Source: an uncultured Dehalococcoidia bacterium (GTDB lineage: Bacteria > Chloroflexota > Dehalococcoidia > Lucifugimonadales > UBA1127). From it: a stretch of DNA of 64,000 bases. Numbering within the stretch: position 1 is the first letter of the stretch; every line of letters starts with the position of its first letter. The stretch lies in assembly GCA_951812285.1 (NCBI GenBank), contig OX638292.1:1528551-1592550 (forward strand), read 5' to 3'. The notes beneath the pieces are model-generated. The model worked only from the letters and a program-made list of their open reading frames with translations, had not been told where the DNA came from and searched no databases. Shown piece by piece: positions 37,843-47,877 of the stretch. Position numbers and translations under genes: made by a program.

Positions 37843-38501
37843 GTCGGGGGCGGTTCCTGGTTGAGCGTTTGCTGCCTCTAGGGCGCTGTCGCGCCCCCGT
37901 TCACCCCCTTCGAGAGCCTCAGGACAGGCTTCGATTTCCCTCAGGGCGAACGGCCCCTCCTCGCCCGGCCCCGCGGGGACTCCCCCATCCTAACCTTCCC
38001 CCCGAGGGGAGAAGGGACTCCACTCCGCCCCTCTGGATTCCTGCCTGCGCAGGAATGACGAGAGGGGGCGTGGGAATGACAGGGGTGTTGGATGCGGAGG
38101 CGCCCCGCCCCTGGATCCCGGCGTCCGCCGGGATGGAGGCGGTGGGGGTGGGGTTCATTCGAGGGGTTCAGGGCGAACGGCCCCACACACCCCACACCTC
38201 TGGATTCCTGCCTGCGCAGGAATGACGAAAGAGGGGGCGGCGAGCGCGGGGTTGTTGGTGGCGGAGGCCCCCGCCCTTGGATCCCGGCGTCCGCCGGGAT
38301 GGAGGCGGTGGGGGGTGGACGGCCCTGCGACGGGGTCAGGGCGAACGGGGGCGGTTCCTGCCTGTCGGCGGGACGGGCGACTCGCGAGTCGCCCCTACGA
38401 GGGCGGAGAGAGTGGTCGGGTTTGTCGGGGTTCCTGCCCCCGTATCGGAGTACGGGGCATGCTTCGCAGGAACGACGCAAGGGTAAGAAAGGGATAGGGA
38501 T
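37843..38501. repeat. Palindromic repeat array 9
   Basis: E near 37940, G near 37982, B near 38034 and 38201, A near 38109 and 38276, F near 38371 and an H unit near 38426-38475, which carries the 24-base nested palindrome. No gene seen. Confidence 0.8.
38438..38461. repeat. 24-base palindrome nested in a family H hairpin
   Basis: The same element as at 23521-23544 apart from one G-to-A change (CGTATCGGAGTACGGGG), here splitting GTTCCTGC|CTTCGCAGGAACGACG at the loop. Identical insert, different host repeat family. Confidence 0.8.
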
Positions 38502-39440
38502 ATGCCAGTTGATCCGCAGGTGCAGGAGTTTCTTGATCAGATAGCTGCTTTGGGGTTGCCGCCGCATTATGAGGTGGGAGCGGTTAAGGCTCGGGAGAAT
38601 GCTAAGTTGCGGCCTCGGCAGGCGGGGCCGGAGGTGGCGGGCGTCGAGAACTTTACTGTGCCGGGGATGGACGTCGACGTGCCGGTGCGGGTGTACTGGC
38701 CGGACGGCGACGGGCCGTTCCCGATCCTCGTGTGGATACACGGCGGCGGGATGGTCGTCGGGACGCTGGAGACGTGCGACGCGGCGTGCCGCCGGCTGTG
38801 CCTGGGCGCGGAGTGCGTGGTGGTGTCGGTCGACTACCGGCTGGCGCCGGAGGACCCGTTCCCGGCGGCGGCGGAGGACAGCTACGCGGCGGTGAAGTGG
38901 GCGTCGGCGAACGCGGCGTCGATCAAGGGCGACGCGTCGCGGCTGGCGGTCGGCGGCGAGAGCGCGGGGGGGAACCTGGCGGCGGCGGTCGCGCTGATGG
39001 CGCGGGACCGGGGCGGGCCGTCGATCGTGCACCAGTCGATCATCAACCCGATGCTGGGGCTGGACTTCGACACGGAGTCATACATTCGGAATGCCGAGGG
39101 ATACTTTCTCACTCGTCGGACGATGATGTGGTACTGGGACCAGTACCTGCAGCGGGCTGAGGACCGGGAGAACCCGTACGCGGTGCCGCTGTGCGCGGAG
39201 GACCTCTCAGGGCTGCCGCCGGCGCTGCTGATGGCGGGGGAGTACGACCCGCTGCTGTCTGAGACGGAGGCGTACGCGGAGCGGCTGCAGGCGGCGGGGG
39301 TGTCGGCGACGTTCAGCTACTACGCGGGGGCGAGCCACAACTTCTACAACATGCCGCCGTCGGTGGACATCGCGGTGCGCGCGATGGGGGAGATCATCGA
39401 GGCGGTGCGGGCGGCGTTTGGGAGCGGGGTGAAGGCGTAG
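38502..39440 (+). CDS. Alpha/beta hydrolase (hormone-sensitive-lipase-like esterase)
   Basis: A 312-residue esterase. The oxyanion motif is IHGGG (79-83), the nucleophile S154 is in GGESAGG, the acid is in MAGEYDPLLSE and the base in GASHNFYN. VSVDYRLAPEDPFPAAAEDSYAAVKW is the diagnostic HSL/bacterial type IV lipase stretch. AAAGGGATAGGG precedes ATG 38502. The enzyme should cleave short acyl esters. It lies close to the 40582 hydrolase but is separated by a repeat array, so a shared pathway is speculative. Confidence 0.92.
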   Translation: MPVDPQVQEFLDQIAALGLPPHYEVGAVKARENAKLRPRQAGPEVAGVENFTVPGMDVDVPVRVYWPDGDGPFPILVWIHGGGMVVGTLETCDAACRRLCLGAECVVVSVDYRLAPEDPFPAAAEDSYAAVKWASANAASIKGDASRLAVGGESAGGNLAAAVALMARDRGGPSIVHQSIINPMLGLDFDTESYIRNAEGYFLTRRTMMWYWDQYLQRAEDRENPYAVPLCAEDLSGLPPALLMAGEYDPLLSETEAYAERLQAAGVSATFSYYAGASHNFYNMPPSVDIAVRAMGEIIEAVRAAFGSGVKA

Positions 39441-40201
39441 CGGGGGGTGGGTGGGCGCTGTTTGCGCCCCTTCAGTCGGGGTTGCCCAACCCGGCCCCGC
39501 TCCAAAGGGCCTGTGGCCCTCCGTTCACCCTTCGATTTCCCTCAGGGCGAACGGCCCCACACTGCCCCTGGATCCCGGCTTTCGCCGGGATGGAGATGAG
39601 GGGGTAGGGGGCATTTTCGCGAATTTACGCGTTGGGGGGTGCCCCCCAACGCCCCGCACCTCTGGATTCCCCCGCTTTCGCGAGGGCAGGCTCTGCTTGC
39701 GCAGGAATGACGCGGCGGGGGTAGGGGGCTGGGCGGCCTCGTCTGGGCACGCCTTTGGGCGCTGTCGCGCCCCCCGTTCCCCTTCGAGAGCCTCAGGGCG
39801 AACGGCCCCTCCCGGGCTCCGCCCCGCGGGGACTCCCCCATCCTAACCTTCCCCCTGAGGGGGAAGGGACTCCGCCCCTCCCCTCTAGATTCCTGCCTGC
39901 GCAGGAATGACGCGGAGGAGGTGGAGAGTGTGGGGTTGTTGGATGAGGAGATGCCCCTCCCCTGGATCCCGGCTTTCGCCGGGATGGAGATGAAGGGGTA
40001 GGGGCATTTTCGCGAATTTGCGCGTTGGGGACGCTCCTCGCACCGCACCTTTGGATTCCCCCGCTTTCGCGGGGGCAGGCTCTGCCTGCGCAGGAATGAC
40101 GTGCGAATAAGCGGGGGGCAGGGGAACGGGGTTGGTCGGGTTTGTCGGGGCCCCTGCCTTCGCAGGGGCGACGATAGCAATGTAGAGAAGGGACTGGGTA
40201 C
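39441..40201. repeat. Palindromic repeat array 10
   Basis: E near 39533, A near 39567 and 39960, C near 39663 and 40054 (the nested hairpin is present in both), G near 39829, B near 39890 and an H-type CCCCTGCCTTCGCAGGGG near 40150. The stretch GGGGCATTTTCGCGAATTT-GCGTTGGGG follows both A copies, showing a larger duplicated unit (about 39560-39710 and 39955-40105). No gene seen. Confidence 0.85.
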
Positions 40202-40429
40202 ATGGCACAGAAAGGTACGGCGCTGGAGGATATCAAGCTTGAGGTGGAAGAGGGCGAGGGCGGGTGGCGGGTTGTTGCGCTGGAGGATGGGGGGCCTCGG
40301 GTGATTGCCGAGGGATTGTCGCAGGAGTATGCGGAGCGGATGAAGACGGTGTGGAATTTCTGCGAGGGGTTCAACACCGGCTCGTTCAGGGAGGCGACGC
40401 TGCACATGCTGATGGACGCGATGGAGTAG
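40202..40429 (+). CDS. Small hypothetical protein
   Basis: A 75-residue soluble protein, MAQKGTALEDIKLEVEEGEGGWRVVALEDGGPRVIAEG...FNTGSFREATLHMLMDAME. AAGGGAC is 8 bases upstream of ATG 40202. It has coding-like codon use and no internal repeats. It is 152 bases upstream of the alpha/beta hydrolase. I do not recognise it. Confidence 0.6.
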   Translation: MAQKGTALEDIKLEVEEGEGGWRVVALEDGGPRVIAEGLSQEYAERMKTVWNFCEGFNTGSFREATLHMLMDAME

Positions 40430-40581
40430 GGGGTTGGCCAATGGGAGCGGTCGCGGGACGGGTTCCCGCCTATCTGCGGGACGGTCGATTCGCGAATCGA
40501 CCCTACGACAGCGGTGTTATGTTGACCGGTTTGGGTGTCTGGGGCTAGAGTCGTCGGCGAAGCAGGTAAGGGAGGTAGGGC
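40430..40581. repeat. Family F palindrome between the small protein and hydrolase
   Basis: GGGACGGTCGATTCGCGAATCGACCC-type palindrome near 40475-40505, preceded by TTCCCGCCTATCTGCGGGA; a variant of family F with compensating base changes in the stem. Confidence 0.7.
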
Positions 40582-41343
40582 ATGCCGTTTTACGAGAGGG
40601 GCGAGACTCGCATTTACTACGAGGAGGCCGGGGCCGGGTTTCCGCTGATGGTGATTCCGGGCGGCGGGCTGAACTCGACGGTGGCGGGGTTGCAGACGTC
40701 GGTGCCGTTCAACCCGCTGGAGGTGTACAAGGACGACTTTCGGGTGATCGCGGCGGACCTTCGGAACGCGCCGTTGGGGCAGTCGAGCGGGCCGTTGGAG
40801 ATCGACCGGCCGTGGGACGCGTACTCGGAGGACCAGCTCGGGCTGATGGACCATCTGGGGATCAACGAGTTCCTGGTGAAGGGGTTCTGCATCGGCGGGC
40901 CGATGATCCACAACCTGCTGCGGTTGTCGGGGGACCGGATTGTGGCGGCGGCGATGATGCAGCCGAGCGGGTTCCGGCCGGAGGCGCCGGACCTGTTCTA
41001 CCAGAACAACATCACGGGCTGGGGGCCTCCGCTGTGCGAGAAGCGCCCGGACGTGACGATGGACATGGTGCACGACTTCCTGACGAACATGTACACGAAC
41101 CGGGCGGACTTCGTGTTCACGGTGTCTCGCGACTTTGTGCGGTCGGTGCAAACGCCGCTGCTGATCGCGCCGGACGACGTCACGGCGCACCCGTACGCGG
41201 TGGCGATGGAGGTCGCGGGGCTGGCGCCGAACTCGGAGGTGACGATCTACCCGTGGAAGGACACGCAGGAGCATGTCGACGAGGTTGTGGAGCATGCTCG
41301 GCGGTTCTTGCAGGCGCATGCGCCTGCAGGGGCTGGGGTGTAG
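40582..41343 (+). CDS. Alpha/beta hydrolase with cysteine at the nucleophile position
   Basis: A 253-residue alpha/beta-hydrolase fold protein. The oxyanion strand is MVIPGGGLNST, and the nucleophile elbow reads KGFCIGGPMIH, so residue 103 is cysteine where most relatives have serine (as in dienelactone hydrolase). The distal acid is probably in LLIAPDDVTAHP and the base H in DTQEHVDEVVEHA. GGGAGGTAGGG lies before ATG 40582. A cysteine nucleophile suggests lactone or thioester-like chemistry. The substrate is unknown. Confidence 0.85.
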   Translation: MPFYERGETRIYYEEAGAGFPLMVIPGGGLNSTVAGLQTSVPFNPLEVYKDDFRVIAADLRNAPLGQSSGPLEIDRPWDAYSEDQLGLMDHLGINEFLVKGFCIGGPMIHNLLRLSGDRIVAAAMMQPSGFRPEAPDLFYQNNITGWGPPLCEKRPDVTMDMVHDFLTNMYTNRADFVFTVSRDFVRSVQTPLLIAPDDVTAHPYAVAMEVAGLAPNSEVTIYPWKDTQEHVDEVVEHARRFLQAHAPAGAGV

Positions 41344-41666
41344 GGTCGGGGGCGATTGCGCTGAGGCCGTGGGGTGTGTCGGGGTTCCTGCCTTCGCAGG
41401 AACGACGAGTTTGCCGTGTCCACGGACAGGCTTGAGGCGAACGGACTCTTGCTTGCCCCCATGGTCGTTTGGTGCGAATGCCTCCGCTGTGGGGATAGCC
41501 CCTCGCCCCGCACCTCTGGATTCCTGCCTTCGCAGGAATGACGAGGGGGGCGCGGGAATGATGGAGTTGTTGGTCGCGGAGGCTCCCCACCCCTGGATCC
41601 CGGCCTCCGCCGGGATGGAGGTTCCGGGGGGGGTCTGCGGTGTTTCCGGCGGGCGGGTGTTGGGGG
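41344..41666. repeat. Palindromic repeat array 11
   Basis: H unit (TGTCGGGGTTCCTGCCTTCG) near 41377, B near 41514 and A near 41592. No gene seen. Confidence 0.75.
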
Positions 41667-42020
41667 TCACTCCCTAATACGCACCCGTGTATCTTCCACG
41701 ATCCACAACTGACCTTTAGGGGATGACCGGGCCAACGTCTCAAGCAGGACTGCGCCTACTTTCAACAGTCCGTCCCGTCCCGGATCGGCCAGCCGGAACA
41801 CAACGAGGCCGGGGTAGTCTGCCGGTGGATAGGCCCTGATGTCGGCGAAGTCGAGGTCTTGCGTGAAGAGCACGCGTTCCTCGGCGAGGCAGGCTGACAC
41901 TACCGCTGAGTCCGTTGCGCCGCCAATGCCCTCGTCGAGGACGGTGGCGGCGTCATGGCCTGAAGCTATGAAGAGATGTTTCAACTGGACCGGCAGGTTC
42001 TCGTCCAGCTTGACCCGCAT
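41667..42020 (-). CDS. DUF5615 family PIN-like toxin
   Basis: A 117-residue protein beginning MRVKLDENLPVQLKHLF, with VLFTQDLDFADI and a C-terminal TRVRIRE. This is the DUF5615 (PIN-like) family: DENLP and TxDxDF carry the acidic residues thought to bind metal for RNA cleavage. It lies 9 bases downstream of a DUF433 gene, the usual antitoxin partner, on the same strand. The pair sits just left of the defence island. Confidence 0.85.
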   Translation of the reverse strand: MRVKLDENLPVQLKHLFIASGHDAATVLDEGIGGATDSAVVSACLAEERVLFTQDLDFADIRAYPPADYPGLVVFRLADPGRDGLLKVGAVLLETLARSSPKGQLWIVEDTRVRIRE

Positions 42021-42029
42021 GGGGCGTCT

Positions 42030-43027
<998 letters not shown>

Positions 43028-43450
43028 CTAGACCGCTAAGAGGCCTAGTTTCACCAATCGACTCCGAATAGCACCTGGCTGGCGATGGAGAGCAATGGCG
43101 ATGCCCTCCACCTTGGTGCCCCCTTTGAACAATTCAATAAGTCGAGCTTCATCTTCAGCACCCCATCTTTCAATCGTGGAGGCCAGCACGCGCCGGAAGC
43201 GGGACAGATTCTCCACGGTGGTCAGAGGCGTGGCGCACTGGAGGAGGAGCGCCTCCTCAAGGCCCTGGCCCAGAGGCCGCAGTCCTTCTACGTCGATGAA
43301 GATATCCAACGTGGCCGCTTCAGTCATCAGCTCGTTGCCGCCGATAATGCCCTGCAATGTGTAGAGGGCAGTTTTGTGGTAGAGGGAAGTCACCCAAACG
43401 AGGCTGTGGAACTGGTTGAACAGAAACTTGGCTGTACCCTTAAATGCCAT
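43028..43450 (-). CDS. Protein with C-terminal HTH/SANT-like domain, divergent from the defence operon
   Basis: A 140-residue protein. The last 45 residues (RWGAEDEARLIELFKGGTKVEGIAIALHRQPGAIRSRLVKLGL) form the small helix-turn-helix found at the C-terminus of some helicases and regulators, pattern WxxEDExxLxxLFxxG..IxxIAxxLxRxxGAIRxRLxKLGL. The first 95 residues resemble nothing I know. No good SD at ATG 43450; ATG 43327 is an alternative start. It shares the 70-base divergent intergenic region with the XRE-helicase gene, so a regulatory link is plausible. Confidence 0.6.
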   Translation of the reverse strand: MAFKGTAKFLFNQFHSLVWVTSLYHKTALYTLQGIIGGNELMTEAATLDIFIDVEGLRPLGQGLEEALLLQCATPLTTVENLSRFRRVLASTIERWGAEDEARLIELFKGGTKVEGIAIALHRQPGAIRSRLVKLGLLAV

Positions 43451-43461
43451 GTGTCAGGCAT

Positions 43462-43479
43462 CTATAACATATGCTATAG
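43462..43479. promoter_or_regulatory. 18-bp near-perfect palindrome, candidate operator
   Basis: CTATAACATATGCTATAG: all but one base pair of the two arms match. It lies between the divergent genes at 43450 and 43521. The right arm also forms an extended -10 (TGCTATAGC) for the rightward operon, so a bound repressor would block it. Confidence 0.55.
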
Positions 43480-43520
43480 CACTGCTTGTCCTCCACGCGA
43501 TCAAATGCTAAACTGGGGCC

Positions 43521-46500
43521 ATGTCACGGTTCACTGCCGCAGACCTGCCTAACGACTATCCTCAGCGCATCAGGAGCGCTAGGGAAGTCAGGGGGTTGAC
43601 ACAGGCTAAGTTTGCTGAGTTAGTCGGTGTTTCCTATGCCACTGTCAACCGTTGGGAGAACAGACAGTCCCGTCCTAGTAACCTGGCTTGGGAACGAATA
43701 TTGCAGCTTGAGGATTCAATTGACGCCCATGGTGTCCCCGCCCTGTCAGCCAATGAGAATGCCACTCCAGAGGCTCATGGGCTAGATTTCTCTGCGGACC
43801 CGGACGCTGTCTCGGCTGTTGCAGAGGCCCACCGACTTGCCTATGGACACCTCTTCAACTCGGCGTTCGCTACCGAGACATCACTGATCGACCCGCTTCC
43901 GCACCAGCGCATAGCAGTCTATCAGCGCATGCTCGACCAATCGCCTCTGCGCTTCCTACTGGCAGACGACGCCGGGGCCGGCAAGACGATCATGACTGGT
44001 CTATACATTCGTGAGATGCTGGCCCGACGTCTCATACGGCGAGTGCTCGTTGTGCCACCGGCCGGACTGGTCGGCAACTGGGAAAGGGAAATGCGTGAGC
44101 TCTTTCACCTACACTTCCGAATCGTCAGCGGAATTGATGCGCGGGTGACCAATCCGTTCATTGGAACGGCAAGCGACCTAGCGATAGTGAGTCTGGATAC
44201 CCTAGCTGGGCAGCGTATGTTCCAACATCTCAGAGATGCTGAAACCGAAGCCTATGACCTTGTCGTCTTCGACGAAGCCCATAAGTTGTCGGCGAATCGT
44301 CAGCCAGACTTTCGAGTTCGAAAGACGGATCGGTACAAGCTAGCCGAGGCCATAGCCGGCGCCGACGTGGACAACGAGCAATCGACACTTCCCTGGTCAG
44401 CCCACCATCTATTGCTGCTAACCGCGACGCCTCATATGGGCAGGGACTACCCCTACTACTTCCTGTGGCGCCTGCTCCTTCCTGACTCGCTTCAGACCAA
44501 GGATGCCTTCGATAGATTTCCGCCAGATTCCCGACGGGACCACTTCGTGCGACGCACCAAAGAGGAGATGGTCCACTTCGACGGGACGCCCCTCTATCCC
44601 CAACGGAACTGCGACACGTTGAGCTACGAACTCACGCAGGGTCCTGGCAGCGAGGGGGAGCTTTATGACGAAACTACTGACTACATACTGGGCTACTACA
44701 ACCGGGCGCGGATGCTGAACAGGTCGGCAGCGCGATTGGCGATGAGCGTCTTCCAGAGGCGTCTAGCCAGTTCAACCTACGCGCTCATGCGCTCATTCGA
44801 ACGGCGCAGCGAGAAGCTCGCAGGCATGATCGAGGACATTAGGGACGGCCGACTCACCGAGGAGCAACTCGCCCGACAACAGCGACGGCTCGACGAAATT
44901 GAGGACCCGTTCGACACCCAGACCGCGGACGATGATCCCACGGGCGAAGATGAGCGTGAGCAGAACGAGGCGTTCGAAGACCAGGCCTTAGGCGGCATCG
45001 TGGCAGTCAGCCTTGCCGAGCTCGAGGCAGAGCGCCAGAAGGTCGAACAACTCCTGGGCAAGGCGCGGAGCCTCGTAGCAGCCGGTCAAGAGTCAAAGTT
45101 CGAAAGGCTTCAAGAGGTGCTCCGGGTCCCGGCGCACTCCAATCAAAAGCTTATCGTCTTCACCGAGCATCGGGACACATCCACCTTCCTTGTACGCCGA
45201 CTTGAAGGTCTGGGCTTTACCGGTCAAGTCGCGTCTATTCACGGTGGCATGGACTATCAGGAGCGCGAGCGACAGGTCGAGTTCTTCCGGAAACCGATGG
45301 CCGAGGGGGGCGCCAACTATCTCGTAGCGACTGACGCCGCCGGCGAGGGCATCAACCTCCAATTCTGCTGGATTGTGGTGAATTACGACATTCCGTGGAA
45401 TCCAGCACGCTTGGAGCAACGGATGGGCCGCATCCACCGATACGGCCAGACTCATGACCCCGTAATCATCATCAACCTAGTTTCTTCGGGCACCCGCGAG
45501 GGTCGGGTGATGAAGACCCTGCTCGACAAGCTGGAGGCTATCCGCAGGGAGCTTAGTTCCGACAAGGTCTTCGACGTTATAGGCCGCCTATTTGAAGGCG
45601 TGTCCATGAAGGACTATCTCGACCAGGCCATTTCGGAAGGAGAGGACGAAGCCGTCCGACACCTGGAGGGAAAGCTAACCCAAGAGCAGGTGCTGGCACT
45701 CAGAGACAGGGAGAGGGCGTTATACGGTGAGGGTGGCGATGTCCGCAGTAAGTTGGACGGCCTCAAGGACGAGGCGGACCACGAGGTTTACCGAAGACTC
45801 ATTCCCGGATACGTGCGCCGATTCGTGGAGCGGACAGCCCCGTTGCTCGGTCTGCGAATAGAAGGGGATTTGGAAACCACCTTCACTCTGGCCCCTCAAC
45901 GTTCCCGCGCTATTGACCCACTGCTCGCAGCGTTCGAGGCTTATCCCCGAGAGGCCCGGGAGCGGTTGACTGTTTATCGCCCGAAAGACCGTAGGGAAGC
46001 GGTATGGCTTCATCCCGGCGAGTCCATCTTCGACAGCATGTCCACATCGGTCATCCACCGCCATGGAGGAGATGGGTTGAGGGGCGCCGTCTTCGTCGAC
46101 CCCTACGCGTCAGAACCGTACCTCTTTCACATTGCGCTGGTCTCGGTAGAGAGGGGACCGAATCAGGATGAAGAAGGAGCGACCTCTGGGGTAGATACGA
46201 CTCTCGAGTCCAGGCTGGTAGGGTTAAGTCAGGCGGAGGACGGAGCTGTCGAGGAGTGGCCGGTGGAGCACTTGCTTCTCCTAAAGGGAATCAGAGACTT
46301 CCCGCCCGGACAGGAACCGCTCGCCGCGCTTGCACGAGGACTGATCTCGGAGGCTACCGCATTCGCACGCGATGGCGTGGTTGGGCAGCTCGTCCATTTG
46401 CACCGGAGCCGAATTATCGCGGAGTTGCCCTCGCGCCTGACGTTCATCACTCGGGGGTTCGACTTCCAGGCAGCCGAGCTCGCTGCCGCCCGCGCCCGTC

Positions 46501-47126
46501 TCACAGACAGGGCGCAAGCCGGCGATCCTAACGCCAGGATCGAGCTACCGAGAATCAGGACACGACAGCGGTCCCTTACGGCGACCCGCGCACGCCGTAT
46601 CGCCGAGTTGCAGTCGGAGCCTGAGCGTGTCAGGCCCGGCGAGGTTGAGTTCCTCGTCCACGCCTTGGTAGTTCCCGCTCAGGACCCGAGGGAGGCGGAG
46701 CGCTTCGATGCAGACGTAGAAGCGGTTGCTATGAACGTCGCCATCTCATCGGAAGAGCGTCTGGGCGCCGATGTGAAGGACGTGTCTCGACCCGACTTGG
46801 CACGCAGAGCGGGCCTAACTGACTGGCCGGGGTTCGACCTCCTCTCCCTACGTCCAAGTACCGAACGCTTGGCCATCGAGGTGAAGGGCCGCGCCGGCGC
46901 GGGCAACATCGAGATGAGCGAGAATGAGTGGGCCAAGGCATGCAACCTCCGCGGCAGTTACTGGCTTTACGTGGTCTTCGACTGTGCTACACCGCACCCG
47001 CGCTTGGTGAGGGTGCGGGACCCATTTGCCAAGCTACTCGCCCGTGGACGAGAATCGCTCGTCTACAGCATACCTCAGAGCGAGTTGCTTCAAGCGGCTG
47101 AACCCAGCGCGGGAAATATCCCATGA
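43521..47126 (+). CDS. XRE-type HTH fused to SNF2-family helicase with C-terminal DUF3883 domain
   Basis: A 1201-residue protein and first gene of the operon. Residues 14-60 are an XRE helix-turn-helix (RIRSAREVRGLTQAKFAELVGVSYATVNRWENRQSRPS). The helicase core has Walker A DDAGAGKT (149-156), DEAH (251-254), TATPHMGRD and, near 620-640, the arginine-finger motif RMGRIHRYGQ. The last 150 residues (ISSEERLGADVKDVSRPD...GFDLLSLR...LAIEVKGR..GNIEMSENEW) are a DUF3883 domain with D and ExK residues of a PD-(D/E)xK-like fold. Such SNF2/DUF3883 helicases are found in anti-phage loci with methyltransferases. The fused XRE domain points to autoregulation through the palindrome at 43462. Confidence 0.9.
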   Translation: MSRFTAADLPNDYPQRIRSAREVRGLTQAKFAELVGVSYATVNRWENRQSRPSNLAWERILQLEDSIDAHGVPALSANENATPEAHGLDFSADPDAVSAVAEAHRLAYGHLFNSAFATETSLIDPLPHQRIAVYQRMLDQSPLRFLLADDAGAGKTIMTGLYIREMLARRLIRRVLVVPPAGLVGNWEREMRELFHLHFRIVSGIDARVTNPFIGTASDLAIVSLDTLAGQRMFQHLRDAETEAYDLVVFDEAHKLSANRQPDFRVRKTDRYKLAEAIAGADVDNEQSTLPWSAHHLLLLTATPHMGRDYPYYFLWRLLLPDSLQTKDAFDRFPPDSRRDHFVRRTKEEMVHFDGTPLYPQRNCDTLSYELTQGPGSEGELYDETTDYILGYYNRARMLNRSAARLAMSVFQRRLASSTYALMRSFERRSEKLAGMIEDIRDGRLTEEQLARQQRRLDEIEDPFDTQTADDDPTGEDEREQNEAFEDQALGGIVAVSLAELEAERQKVEQLLGKARSLVAAGQESKFERLQEVLRVPAHSNQKLIVFTEHRDTSTFLVRRLEGLGFTGQVASIHGGMDYQERERQVEFFRKPMAEGGANYLVATDAAGEGINLQFCWIVVNYDIPWNPARLEQRMGRIHRYGQTHDPVIIINLVSSGTREGRVMKTLLDKLEAIRRELSSDKVFDVIGRLFEGVSMKDYLDQAISEGEDEAVRHLEGKLTQEQVLALRDRERALYGEGGDVRSKLDGLKDEADHEVYRRLIPGYVRRFVERTAPLLGLRIEGDLETTFTLAPQRSRAIDPLLAAFEAYPREARERLTVYRPKDRREAVWLHPGESIFDSMSTSVIHRHGGDGLRGAVFVDPYASEPYLFHIALVSVERGPNQDEEGATSGVDTTLESRLVGLSQAEDGAVEEWPVEHLLLLKGIRDFPPGQEPLAALARGLISEATAFARDGVVGQLVHLHRSRIIAELPSRLTFITRGFDFQAAELAAARARLTDRAQAGDPNARIELPRIRTRQRSLTATRARRIAELQSEPERVRPGEVEFLVHALVVPAQDPREAERFDADVEAVAMNVAISSEERLGADVKDVSRPDLARRAGLTDWPGFDLLSLRPSTERLAIEVKGRAGAGNIEMSENEWAKACNLRGSYWLYVVFDCATPHPRLVRVRDPFAKLLARGRESLVYSIPQSELLQAAEPSAGNIP

Positions 47127-47647
47127 CCAGCCCTAAGAGAATACTGATAGTCGCAGGAGCCAACGGCGCGGGTAAGACGACATTCGCCACCGAGTTCCTT
47201 CCAAACGAGGCGGACTGTCCAATCTTCATCAACGCAGACCTAATCGCCGCGGGTCTGAGCCCATTCCGACCAGACCTCACCGCATTGCGGGCAGGTAGGC
47301 TGATGCTGAGCATGATCCACGACTACGTGAGGAGGGGAGAGAGCTTTGCCTTCGAGACTACGCTTAGCGGGCGGAGCTACACCAGACTGATACCACGCTG
47401 GCGGGAACAGGGTTATAGGGTAAAGTTGTTCTTCCTGCGACTATCGAGGCCTGAGATTGCCATCGCCCGCGTGAAACAGCGGGTAGCCGAAAGCGGTCAC
47501 GATGTGCCCGAACCGGTCATTCGTCGACGGTTCCACGCCGGGCTCCGCAACTTTGAGCACGTCTACAAGGACCTTGTTGACGAATGGGCCGTGTATGACA
47601 ATTCAAGCGACCAACCCGCACTCGTGGAAGAAGGGAGACCAACATGA
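47123..47647 (+). CDS. Zeta-toxin-like P-loop kinase
   Basis: A 174-residue P-loop protein. Walker A is GANGAGKT (12-19), followed by FINADLIAAGLSPF with the substrate-side aspartate, and ESFAFETTLSGRSY, the loop typical of zeta and related UDP-GlcNAc kinases. LSRPEIAIARVKQRVAESGHDVPE holds the lid arginines. It begins in a 4-base ATGA overlap with the helicase stop, so it is translationally coupled. Zeta-like kinases phosphorylate cell-wall precursors and can kill; here it could be a second effector or a nucleoside or RNA kinase. Confidence 0.85.
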   Translation: MTSPKRILIVAGANGAGKTTFATEFLPNEADCPIFINADLIAAGLSPFRPDLTALRAGRLMLSMIHDYVRRGESFAFETTLSGRSYTRLIPRWREQGYRVKLFFLRLSRPEIAIARVKQRVAESGHDVPEPVIRRRFHAGLRNFEHVYKDLVDEWAVYDNSSDQPALVEEGRPT

Positions 47648-47847
47648 CTACCCAACAGCAGCACGACGGACTACAGCCCATGGAGTCCCAGGACTCCGAC
47701 TTCATTGGTGCTTTGGCCGCGTTGAGGAGGGCCGCCGTTAAGGCAAGGCAGCGGGCCTTCGACACCACCGGTTCGGTGGCCATCGTCAAGGATGGGAAGG
47801 TCGCCTGGCAGAAGAAAGACGGAACACTACTCGATGGGCCGAAGTAA
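47644..47847 (+). CDS. 67-residue partner of the zeta-like kinase
   Basis: MTTQQQHDGLQPMESQDSDFIGALAALRRAAVKARQRAFDTTGSVAIVKDGKVAWQKKDG. ATGA overlaps the kinase stop codon. A helical, charged middle (ALAALRRAAVKARQRA) is followed by a strand pair. Genes of this size and ending (VAIVKDGKVVW) frequently follow such zeta-like kinases. It may be the antidote, but this is inferred from position and not from fold. Confidence 0.7.
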   Translation: MTTQQQHDGLQPMESQDSDFIGALAALRRAAVKARQRAFDTTGSVAIVKDGKVAWQKKDGTLLDGPK

Positions 47848-47877
47848 GAATCAGATTGATAGCGCTGGAATAGTCAG

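Noticed and set aside
39793..41670. 625-codon minus-strand ORF across a repeat array and the 40582 hydrolase
   Set aside because: Product is translated repeats plus antisense of a good hydrolase gene.
43521..47126. Calling the helicase DrmD of a class 1 DISARM system
   Set aside because: SNF2 plus methyltransferase is suggestive, but no DrmA, DrmB or DrmC gene is present, and DUF1156/DUF499 point to a different set.
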